A stretch of DNA of 64,000 nt from Calliphora vicina. Lineage: Eukaryota > Arthropoda > Insecta > Diptera > Calliphoridae. The stretch lies in contig NC_088783.1 in NCBI RefSeq assembly GCF_958450345.1, positions 57,450,395 to 57,514,394 on the forward strand, given 5' to 3'. Positions 45,199 to 55,925 of the stretch are shown here, piece after piece. The notes under the pieces are model-generated. The model was not told the DNA's origin and did not search any database. It worked only from the letters and a program-made list of their open reading frames with translations. Numbering within the stretch: the stretch's first letter is position 1; the number at the start of each line of letters is the position of its first letter. Position numbers and translations under genes: made by a program.

Positions 45199-48026
45199 TA
45201 TAGCTATTTCACATCAAATGTGTAAACAATTTTAATCGTATCAAAATTTATCACTCATCCCTCCTTGCATGGAGGTACATATTTCATAAATATTCTTCAA
45301 CATTCTTTTCTCAAAAAACAACACAAAAATGCATCGAAACAAATTTTGTAAACAGTCCGTCAGTATCGCGTGCTATTTGTATTTTGATGTTATTATGTAT
45401 TTGTTGTTGTTGTTAGTGTTGTTGCTACTGTGGTTTTTTCTGCTGTTTGTTGTTCCTAAAATAACGGCATTTACGACTTCTTTAATGTGGAAAAAAAACA
45501 ATTAAAATGTCATGCAAAATATTTAATAATCATACCTACATACATACGTACACACACGTAAACAAACAAACAAATGTAGAAATGTATGCACAACAGCAAC
45601 AACAACAAAGTCCAGTCAATTACAATTCATTCATGGAAAGACAACTAAAGCAACAACAACAAAACTAAATACCAATCGATACGTAATAATAATAAAAACG
45701 GCAGCCAGCATGGCGCATTAAAAGTGCAAAAAAACGAGTGTTTAAAAAAAATTTTACGCCAAACGCAAATTAGATAGATAATATTTGCATAATAATAAAA
45801 TCTATAAAAAAGGAAAATAAAAAAACTAAACAAAGTAGGTACCTAGGTTAAATTAGAAAACAAATAGGTACCTATTAAAATTTATTTTAAATTTAAAGTT
45901 TTTTAATTTTAATAAACCCTTATTTATTTTTTTGTATAAACCAAAAAAATTAATTGCTTTGAATTTCGGCAACGTAGCCTTAAAATTTTTATACAATATT
46001 GAGCCTGTATGTTTTTTTATATATATTTTTTTAATTTTATTGTCTATGTAATTGAAAAACCGGTTTTAATACTCTCTAATTTAAACACACATTTTCACAC
46101 ACAAACACAGAAAGGGACACATTTGTTTCTCTAAAATTTAGTGTATATAAAAATGTATGTTCTCCTCTAAAATATGCTCTCTCCCTGTGAAAAAACACCC
46201 CAAAATAAACTTGAAAATACTCTCATATTTATATGTTTAATAAGAGAGAGAGTAGTAAGCAGCACATATTTTTTAAGGGGAATTTGATATTTACTTTTTA
46301 CTATATAAAACAATATATACAAAGTAATTTAATTATGTAAATAAATAATAAAAAAAAAAAAATAAGAAAAACTCTTGGCTCTCTTGGGCTCTCGCTGGTT
46401 CTCATCCGTACTCTGGGATTGTTTTGGAAAAAAGGGCTGCATAGCAGCAAGGAAAAAATCAATTCTTTTTTGGTAACAAGTTTTTTTTTCTTTTGTGGAA
46501 ACTTTTCCATGATTATAATGGGTGCTTAGTTTAATTCTAGATGAATTTAATTCAATCTCGAAAACCTTTTGAGATAATATTTATGCATTTATGTATGTTT
46601 ATTTTATTTGCATAAATAAACCAAAGAACACAGCCAAACCTAGTTAAATAGGTGAAACAAAAAGTCGAACTTCCGACTTTTTTTTAAATTTTGAATAGGC
46701 GAAAAGTCAACATTTTCCGAACTTTTCAACTTATATTATTTTACTTTAACTAATATATGGTTGCTAGATTTATTGATAGAAAAAAAACCCATTTTATAAA
46801 ATTTTTATAACAAAAAATCTACTTTTTCGAGGTAACGTAATCGATTGTTCGACATTTTTCTGACCAAATTTTCGAATTTTTTTAAGCAAAAACTGACAGG
46901 TGTCACGATTAAAAAATAACTGTGGCAATATTATGTAATTTTATAATAATATGTAATTTTGGCCTTGAAGGCTTTGTATTACTTGAATGAATAAAATAAA
47001 TAAATAAAAAAAAAAAATAAAAATATTTTAATTCCACTGTAAATTAAAATAAAAAATAAATTTGTTTCTACTTTTTTTGAGGTAACACAATTGATATTTT
47101 TCTGTCCAAAAAGTCAATTTTGACTTTTTTTCTGCAAAAACTGGCAGACATTAAATAAATTCCCAAAATAACTGTGGCAATACTGTAACTCAATTTGGTA
47201 AATATGGCAACAAACTCACCAACTAAATTAACTATGGCAATATTGTTGCCAGAGTTTCATTCATGTCTACATGAATTTGTCAGGCAAAACACCCGTTATA
47301 TTTTCCTTTGCGTTCATTTTGTATTTGACACTAGACATTCTTGTTGTAGTTGTTTGTTGTTGTATAATATAATACCCCTTTATTTCAAAGGACATATTAT
47401 TTGTTTAGCTGTATATTTTCTTTTTAGCATACAGGATTTTTATTGTATTGTTGTTGTTATTTTTGTATGCTGAAATTCTAAAAAGACCTAAACTTATATC
47501 GTTGAATATGCCGTCGTCATTTAATGTTAGCTTGAGGTACAATAATATGTTGATGATATTCAACAGGTAGACGAGAAATACTTTTTATGTTTTATACAGT
47601 TTTTTGATGGGCTTTTCTATGTGTTTGGGGTTAGTTAAAACATTATTATATTCAAACTGTAGTCGTCATATATTGTGAAGTTCTATTACATACCTATTTA
47701 GTTGACATTTCTAACAGTTGTAATTTTTGTATTCAATTATATGTAGTTAGTTGTGTGTGTTTGTGTGTTAGATAAATTAAGACCGACTTTGTGTTATCGT
47801 TGAGAAATTCAATTTCCTTTCAACAGTATTCATTTGGCAGTTGCTGAGTTTAGATGAAATAAAATTCATGTTATTGAAAACAAGATTTAACTTCACGGAA
47901 AATTATATAAATGAAATATGTATACCTATTAAAAGATTAATAAAATTAAAAATATGTTTTGCCGTTATCTTAGTCTAGGTTTGCCAACACATGCGGGTGT
48001 TGCCAACCTTTGTTAGCTTCAAGTTT
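45199..48026. other. AT-rich intronic DNA with a local duplication and GAGA-rich patch
   Basis: A ~120-bp segment is duplicated (46820-46937 and 47068-47189; shared CTACTTTTT..GAGGTAAC and ATAACTGTGGCAATA). A patch of TCTCT/GAGAG words lies at about 46125-46260. No gene is supported. Confidence 0.5.
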
Positions 48027-48029
48027 TAA

Positions 48030-48191
48030 CCCTATGTCTATACTTGAAAAATTTTTGTCATGATAAACTTCAAAATCAGTTATATTCTCCAATTATTGGT
48101 GTTATTGCATGGTTATAATAAAATTGTTAGTGCTTCAGTTTATAAACATTATTAAATGTTATCATAAATATTTGTCTAGTATAGACACGTG
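48030..48191. mobile_element. Decayed MITE of the CCCCCTGTCTATAC family
   Basis: Starts CCCTATGTCTATACTTGAAA and ends ATTTGTCTAGTATAGACACG. It is internally deleted relative to the 204-213-bp copies. TAA is retained on both flanks (48027-48029, 48192-48194), supporting the 3-bp duplication. Confidence 0.7.
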
Positions 48192-48194
48192 TAA

Positions 48195-51100
48195 AAACAA
48201 GAGCTGCAAGTCTAAAAAGCTAAAAATGATAAAGTAAAGAGCAACTTAGTCATAATTGAAATAATAAAATGAAAAGTTCTAAAGTGTTTATTTTAACTTG
48301 AGTAGTAAATAAGTTTTTTTTTAATAAATTATTTCATTGGCTTAGTGTGCAAAAGTGTCAAGTCCACTTTTAATGTAAATTGAGATTTTAATGAAAAACT
48401 TGAATTTTACATGTAGGATTCCTAATTTTTCAAGCGTATTCCATTCCCGGGAATTATTAAAAAAAATCAAAATTCCAAAGGCCCTAAAAGACCTAGGAAG
48501 ATAAATTTCCTGTTTTAAATAAACATTATTATGTTAAGTCACACAGAGAAATTCGGTTGGTTTGCGATAACTGACCGAATTTTTTTTATATGACCGAATT
48601 TTTCTGTTGCTGACATTTTTTAGTTATTTTATTTCTTCTGTATAAATTGATTTTCTGTTGATAATATCGACTTTAAGAAGAAAACTTATAAAAACAAACC
48701 CAAATTTTTAATTTTTTTGTTAAGGAAATACTGAATCCTTTAAAAATGTATTAGAAAGCTTTAATATCTACTTTATAACATATAAATAACATGGTTCTAT
48801 AGTCGTAAAATAATAAAAATTTAGTTTGAATAAAATTTGCAAAATCTTAAGAGAGTAGTTTAAAAATCCAACAACATCCATACGATCACGAAGAACAGGC
48901 TTGTCTGTCAAATTTTTTTGAAGAAAATAAACATTCTGACCCAAACACGGAGAATGCTCTATAATTATAGGGCACTGCTACACGTTCAATATATATTGTG
49001 ATATTTGGATCGCGATCCATTGTATTGGATCACGCAAAATTAGGTTATTCTGCGATTTGGATCGGATCTATCAATACATACTACATGTTACACGTTCAAT
49101 AAATATCGCGATACAGAAATTGATTAAAAATTTTAGAAAACTAAAAAATTACAATCAAATATCAATTCCATTTTGAAAACTGAAAGTGGTTTCATTCCGA
49201 AGAAGCAAAATACGGAATTAATTCCATTTTCGATCGGAATGAAATTCTGTGACAGGCCTGTATGTCCTTAATTTTGAAAACATGTCCATCATTTACTACT
49301 TAAAGCATTTGAAAAAGGTATTAAAGAATGATATATAATTACAAAAATATTGTTTTATTATAGGTTTTATTATTCCACTAGGGAACAATAAACCGCTTAA
49401 TGGCATCACTTTTACAAGAGGGGATCAGAAACTTATAAAGTTGGCATCACCGCATTAAGAGAGCGCTTAATTTATACTCTTTTCTGTGAGAGAAAGATGT
49501 TTACTAAGCATTGTTGCCACATGAAAACAATAAACTTCTGTGTGCGTAAATAAACGACAAAAACAAAGCTTTAAATATTTAATGTGGTACCTAAATATTT
49601 GTGTGTGATAGATATTAAACAATAAGCGCTATTTTCCCGCCAATATTTGCTATTATTTAACTACAGTTAAATAAATTATGTACGTGCTGAAATGATTTTA
49701 AGAAATAGCTTAAAATCGTTAAACTGCTGGATTTTTTTAATTAAAGAGATAAAGAAATTAATAAAATGCTAATATTTCTTACATCTACAAAAATAAAATT
49801 TTTAAATGTACACATCATAAAATGCATGAATTGTATAAACATTTTAATATTATTTTCTAAAAATAACTATAAAGCATTATATTTTTCTATTTTTATTTAG
49901 CTGTAATCTATTATTAACTAAAATTGTACAATGCACAAAATAAAACAACAAAAAAAAGCCCGCCAATTTTGTTTCTGTGTATAATTGCTTGTTTATAAAC
50001 ATGTTTTCCTATTGTCCATAATACAAACACACAAAAACAAACGGCAACACTGTATTTATTACAACAATAAAAAAAACTCGTATTGGAATTCTCTTTTAAC
50101 AACAAAAAAAAACTCTTTTTCTCCCATTATTACTGTGAGAGTTCAGTTTCTCTACTCTCGCTCTCTAGCTCATTTTTTCATCATATATAAAATGGTGGCA
50201 AATTAGTATTGCAAAAAAAATGCTTATTACTTCGGGAGACTTCGTTATTTTGTTGTTGCTATAGAGACCAAGCAGACGACTCTTGCTTATTCACATATTT
50301 TTATATGTATTTTTTTTTGTGAGAAATCAATATTTCACAAAAAGTTGTGTGGTTTTTTTTGTTAGTTAAATGAAAGCAAAAAAAATTCCAATCAGTTAAA
50401 TGGGAAAAAGTATTTAGGAAAAAAAATCTGCATGTGTTTGTTTTGTTTACATATCATTATAACAAACAAAAAAAATTCTATTAAATTATGAATTAAAGAA
50501 AACCAAGCACATGTTTTATATTTTTATATGCAATTTAGTTCCAAGTGGAAGTCTCTTATTGTTGTTTTTGTTTTATTTGTAGCTTTTAGTCAAGAGAGTA
50601 GATAGATAGATGTATGGTGTTTTTGTGCTGTGTATATCAGTAAACAGATGTGTGTGTGTGTATGTAGTAGGTGATTTTGGTTGTTGGTTTTTTTGCATTG
50701 CGTCGTAAAAAAATAATATGAAAAAAAAAACAAATGCAATCGCTTACATACATATACATTAAGAGATTACGCAATTTATAGTGTTTATTTGTATTATTTT
50801 TAGTTAAATGTTTTTAATTTTCCTATCTAGTTCTTATTTAAATTTTTTATACCTATGAATCACTTTAGTTTTTCTTTTCGAGTTGCCAATCAATTATTGG
50901 AATCCATTTTTTTGTCTACCTCATCATTGCAGGGTGTAGACAATGTGGCGTTTTTTCGTAGGTTTATTATTATTATTCATCTTATTTGCTTTGTTTTGAT
51001 TAATTTTGTTTTAATTAAGTTTAATTGTGTGTTTTAATTATTTTTTCTTAATGAAATTTTACGTTTTGTCATTAATAAAAAATACACAAAAAGAAATAAT

Positions 51101-51799
51101 TGTAGTATTTTGTTGGCAATTTGGGTCTATATTGCGTCACTTTTTGTGTTTTTTTTTAATTGTAACGTAGTTTTTTTTTTGTTTATTTTTTTCTTTGTTA
51201 TATACCTACAAGTGAAAACTTCTTTATATAATATAAAATATTGCGCATTACAAGCTGTATAGATATAGAGATTTAAGTTTTGTTTGTTTTCTTTTTGTAA
51301 AAATCAAAAATTTTTACAATTTTCTAATTTTTGTATTTAATTCAGAACATAACGCTTTTAAAGGGTTAAAGACGTACTTAAAAACTAATGTTGTTTGGTT
51401 GTTTTATATAATATTGGAAATTGATTTCTTTGTTGTCATATATTGAGTTTTTTTTATAAATTATGCAATTTAAATTCGACTTTGTAAAAATCCCAATTAA
51501 AGTAACAAAATTGTAACCCACAAAAAATTAAATATGCAGTTTAATTTTTATTTTCAAACAATTAAGAGATCCAGACTGAGTAAAAAATTGTTGGTAAAAA
51601 CAAATTCTTACTGAAAAAATATTTCCGATTTTAACCCATTGTCGATTCTAATTTTTGAGGTCATATACTCCAGATATAGACATACCTAGGTAAAAAATCG
51701 AGGTATTGGCGGTTTTTTGTTGGACTATAGCGGATATATTTGATAGGAACAAGAAGAAAACAGCCGAAATATGTTGGATTATTATCCACCTTGAGATCA
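48195..51799. other. AT-rich intronic DNA with GAGA clusters and a GATCGCGATC patch
   Basis: At 48965-49110 CTACACGTTCAATATATATT and TTACACGTTCAATAAATATC are direct repeats around a GGATCGCGATCC palindrome, possibly a small element relic. GAGAG/CTCTC clusters lie at 49460-49495 and 50110-50172. No gene is supported. Confidence 0.45.
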
Positions 51800-52520
51800 A
51801 TGTTGGATCATTCTCCATCTTGTTATCATTCTGAGATCTGCACAAATAAGAACTTCGTTTCCACGAGAAAATGCTCTTCAGAGGACATTTGTAAAGGTAT
51901 TCAATAGATAAAATATCGTTTTTTTATTTTCTTTAAGTAAAATCCTTACACTAACTCTAGAATAATTCGATCTAAACATTCATTTTATATGAGCAAGGTG
52001 AAGTAACCGATATCAGAATGATCTTGTGATCATTGTGATATTTGTAAGCAGTGAGGATTATTTTCTGTTCTTGTGATTTTTCTGCGATATAAACTGATAA
52101 GAACTTCATTTCATGGAGAAGATGTTGTTCAGAGAACATGTGTATGCAATGAAAGTCCTGGGAGCCACATTTTCTGGTTGTGCGGAGGCAGGACTGTAGA
52201 ATGAGAATATCGAAGGACTTCGATAAATTATCATGTTTTCTGTTTCTTGTCTGTTTATGTAATCTTTCTGAGGTCTAAACCGATAAGACCTTTGATTCTT
52301 CGAGAAGATGCTGTAAACGGATAGGATATATCCAGGTTATGATCTCTGTTTAGTTTTTTACATGTGACTATTAAGAGATCTGAACCGATAAGACCTTTGT
52401 TTCCTTGAAAGGTGCTGTTTTTTAAATAATGACTGGCCAGAGATCAACATTTTCAGATTGAACGGCAAGCAGAACCGTAGAATGAGAATATCGAAGAGTT
52501 TAGTTAAATCCAAGACAGTT
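51800..52520. repeat. Degenerate repeat family, four or more copies
   Basis: The segment ATCTGAACCGATAAGACCTT then TGTTTCCTCGAGAAGATGCT recurs, diverged, near 51835, 52087, 52274 and 52378. The words GTAGAATGAGAATATCGAAG recur at 52197 and 52480. Spacing is irregular (104-252 bp). No coding or element ends are recognised. Confidence 0.55.
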
Positions 52521-53092
52521 TTTCACATGCTTTCTGTTTGTAAAAGCCTTGCGTGTAAAATGTTAAGAACAATAAAGCTATGAATTCTTCAATTTTAAGA
52601 CAATTAAAACAAAAAAGTCATCGGACTCTTGACCAGTAATCACAATAATCAAGTATCTACACTAGGTTTGCTAACAAACCGTTTTTCTTAAAAAATTATT
52701 ATACCTACTATCAATAAAATTTTCCAATTATAAACCTATCAGATTTCATTCATAAATTCTATTAGTGCATTTTGGCATGCGTTGCCAACTTATATACAAA
52801 TCTTCTAATCACACTAATTAGTGTCACATTTAAACACACCAAATATGTCAAATAAAACCAAAACAAACAGAAATTAAAAAAAGTACCGTTAAGTATTCCA
52901 ATAACAATAAAAACAATTATATGTACACAGTGTATGTACCTGTTATTATATTCGTACAATTGAAATTGGGATTACATTAAAATTACTTTGCCGTGGTAAT
53001 TAAAATAAGTATATTAACCACAAACAACGATTTTTTTCTTTTTGAAGACAACAACAAAAAAATCAATATGCGAATATTATAGTTGAGCTTAC

Positions 53093-53116
53093 CTGTATCT
53101 GATGAAAATGTTCCAT
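53093..53116 (-). CDS. Dsp1: Dsp1 distal first coding exon (MEHFHQIQ)
   Basis: Twenty-four coding bases read M-E-H-F-H-Q-I-Q on the minus strand and end in phase 0 at CAG followed by GTAAGC (donor from 53092). This is the start of Drosophila Dsp1 as I recall it, which continues QTIQHYQQQL; the matching QTLQHYQQQL begins at 32479 after a CAG acceptor. The start codon has a purine at -3 and G at +4. The exon extends upstream as 5' UTR for an unknown distance. It defines a distal promoter roughly 20.6 kb from the main exon. It is too short to be found by length-based searches. Confidence 0.88.
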
Positions 53117-54958
53117 GTCGTGTTAGTATGTTTGTATATGTAAGAGTTTGTGGTTGTTGTTGTTGATTTTTATATTGGCCTCATATACGACTCTTGTTCG
53201 TTCTTCCTTGATGCTTCCGAAATGTTGTTTAATGTCAACTCCCAAAATAATGATACGCTTCCAAATGATGATGATGCTGCTCGGATGGTCGGTTGATTTT
53301 TCTTCTTGTTAGTGTTGCTTTAATGCTTTTTAAAGGTCTAGGTTGGTTGTTTAATTAATGGCTGTAGAGATAGGTTTCTCTGTGTCTAACACCAATTGTT
53401 GTTTAATTTCTTTAAAATAACAAATAATACTTTTGAGTACTTTAATTTTATTTTTTTTTTTATATTATTCACTTTTAATTAAAAATAATTTGTTTATTAT
53501 TTTATGCGCTTTTTATTTTGTATATTAAGCTTCCAATAAGTTTTTTTTATTTTATACACTATAATTAACGCAGAGAGAAAAGACGAATATATTAAACTTA
53601 AATTCACACAAAAACAAAATATTACCGAAGAGAAAATAACAACACACACAAAACTTCAAAATAGCAAAATAAATAAAAAAAAATAAAACACCGTTATCAT
53701 AATTGCACACAAACAATAGAATAATTCATTATTATTACATGTGACTCTTCTTCTTGTTGTTGCTGTTGTTGTTGACGTAGTAATTCTATTGCGCTTTAGG
53801 AGACACTCTTATTAGATCATAGTTTTTATTATTATTATTGTCATTATTAAAATTACATAGAAGGGGTTAGGCTGGAAATAATAATAATAATAAATCCTCT
53901 CCAATATTCTCCAAATCAAATGGTCTACAACAAAATTGTTTCAAATAATGAAACAAACAAAACTAGAAAAAATGTGAAGAAGAATCAGTGGTGTGAATAT
54001 TTATTTGCCGTTTTTTATACGTTTTATGTATGTTGTTGTTGTCTTCTTATCGTTTTCGTCGTCGTCAACGACGTCGTTGTTGTTGTTTTTTGTTAGCTTG
54101 CCTTTAACTTGCGAAAAAAACACTGAAAATGTTTTTGTTGTTTTCTTCTTTTTTTTCTGTAGGTATGCTTCTTCTTGTTGTTTTCTGTTCTGTTTTTTTT
54201 TTTTGTTTTACTTGACTCACTATACTGTGCTGTATATTATAATGCTGCCGTAGCTGGTATATTAACAAAACACACTGTGTTGTACGTACCAACAACGAAT
54301 GCTATGGCAATTGCCTTTACAAATGCTATTGAATTGAGTTTCTTTAGCTTGCTTGCCTTAAAAAAAGAACTTCATATGTATATTAAATAAAGAGTGCAGG
54401 GAAAGAGCATAAAAACCGCGAGTCAACTCTCGTAAACAAATGCTCTCTCTCCGCTTTGTGTATGTAAACGGGAATAGTTTAATGTTTTGTACAGTTGCTA
54501 TCTCGCTGGCACTGCTGTGTGTTAAATGGCATCTGTCTTTCTCTAACCTTATATACGTCAGTATTTTTCCAATTAAATAGATGTGTATAACATTTGCAAA
54601 TCATTGTGGAGCAGTGTTGCCCATTTCATATTTATACTAGTAAAGTGGGGTTATTGTTAGTAGCTTCCATTAGAGGTTTTAATTCGGAATATAGTCAATA
54701 TATAAAGAACTGTTTATTTTTTGCGACTCATTTCCACAGAAAGTCAATTGTTCTACAGATTTACTTCATAAAATCCTACTAATTTCTATTAAAATTGTTT
54801 ATATTGTTTTGCCATAAGTTAAAGTTAAATTTTATTGAGCCTAACTTTAACATACATAATTAAAATCATTTCGATAATTTTAAAATTATATATAGTAGAA
54901 CATGTTATATATTATTGATAGCATTTGTTTTGAAAATCATCATGAGCGATAAGGCGCA
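53117..54958. promoter_or_regulatory. Dsp1 5' UTR and putative distal promoter region
   Basis: Upstream (minus strand) of MEHFHQIQ. It includes CAA/GTT and GTCGTC microsatellites and, at about 54405-54460, a cluster of GAGAG/CTCTC words (CTCTCGTAAACAAATGCTCT) that could bind GAGA factor. No defined core promoter motif could be placed; the assignment is positional. Confidence 0.35.
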
Positions 54959-54984
54959 TTTTTAATAAGCAATCTCTTTGTTTA

Positions 54985-55250
54985 TGGGGCACTAAAAATC
55001 CGCGTGAATACGTATTTTTTGGAGGACGTCATCGGCAATACGGTTACTGGCGAACACCTTCATACTGTCAGAATTGAATGAGCAGGGCTTGTTGAACATG
55101 TGGTTTCAACAAGTCGGTACACATACAGCAGCAGACATATTTTCCAATTAACAGAAAAAATTGCAAAGGTCCAAATAAAGATTTCCACCACTCAGAAGTT
55201 ACTCAAAAACAAAATTGTTTAATTTTGCGCCACCTTGTATATATTGCTTA
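54985..55250 (+). pseudogene. mariner-like transposase fragment, inactivated
   Basis: Plus-strand readings in two frames: FLEDVIGNTVTGEHLHTVRI, then after a frameshift/stop EQGLLNMWFQQVGTHTAADI. WFQQ-G is the block around the second catalytic aspartate of mariner-type DDE enzymes (normally WFQQDGA); here the aspartate is valine. The tail GCGCCACCTTGTATA may be the element end. Truncated and dead. Confidence 0.6.
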
Positions 55251-55272
55251 TATCTGAGTTACAGAAGACTTA

Positions 55273-55485
55273 CCCCCTGTCTATACCTGATAAATTTTTA
55301 TCATGATAAACGTCAAAATGGTTGTCAATATAAAAAATTATATTGACAACCATAGTCTCCATCTATTAGTATAATTGCTTCGTTATGACAAAATTGTTAG
55401 TGCTTTTGCTCAGACAACTTTTTCTTGACAACAAATGTCATTAATTGTTATGATAAATATTTGTCAAGTAGGTATAGACAGGGGG
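55273..55485. mobile_element. MITE, 213 bp, CCCCCTGTCTATAC family, TTA duplication
   Basis: Starts CCCCCTGTCTATACCTGATA and ends TTTGTCAAGTAGGTATAGACAGGGGG (5-bp GGTAT-type insertion in the right end). TTA flanks both sides (55270-55272, 55486-55488). The interior contains an added self-complementary ATATTGACAACC duplication. Same family as 25927-26130, and it lies between two transposase relics. Confidence 0.8.
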
Positions 55486-55639
55486 TTAGAAACCTTGCCT
55501 TCTCTTGAAATTTTGAACGTTCTTTTGGTATATTTGTAAACATAAGCTATCATACTGAATGTATGATAGCTGCTGAATTTTGCTACATTAAAACTGAAAC
55601 TGGATATAACATACTTTCTAATGCATGGTATTTATTCAA

Positions 55640-55925
55640 TATTTTTTTCATTTGAAAGCTCATTGATTGCATTCAAAAGTTTAATTAAATGCCCGTCCTG
55701 CTCGTTGATGCAGGTGTGGCAGCTTAGAAAATGTTGTTCATTACTGCCAGCAAAGTTGAGACTGGAATTGCAGCTATTGCTAGAACTGATTGTTTTAGTT
55801 CAGTTTTTAGTTCATCCTCATTCGCCGGTTGCGATTTGTATACTTCCTGTTTACAATAACCCCACAAGAAAATGTCCGGTGGAGTTAGGTCAGGCCACCT
55901 GGGGACCAATAATTCCCATTTAATG
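55640..55925 (-). pseudogene. mariner-like transposase C-terminal fragment, frameshifted
   Basis: The minus-strand reading contains PRWPDLTPPDIFLWGYCKQE, the conserved block with the third catalytic Asp, followed by ANEDELKTELKQ. A frameshift near 55735 moves to CHTCINEQDGHLIKLLNAIN, the usual C-terminus. It is truncated at its 5' side (~55925). It is not in frame with, and is opposite in orientation to, the fragment at 54985-55250. Confidence 0.75.

Larger units (their letters stand above)
32480..53092 (-). other. Dsp1: First intron of the distal-promoter Dsp1 isoform (20.6 kb)
   Basis: The donor GTAAGC at 53092-53087 follows the MEHFHQIQ exon, and the acceptor CAG ends at 32480 within the Gln-rich exon. 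Joining gives MEHFHQIQ-QTLQHYQQQL in frame, matching the remembered Drosophila N-terminus (MEHFHQIQQTIQHYQQQL). The acceptor lacks a pyrimidine tract (CAA-rich upstream), so it may depend on exonic enhancers. The intron holds the elements listed between these points. Confidence 0.8.
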
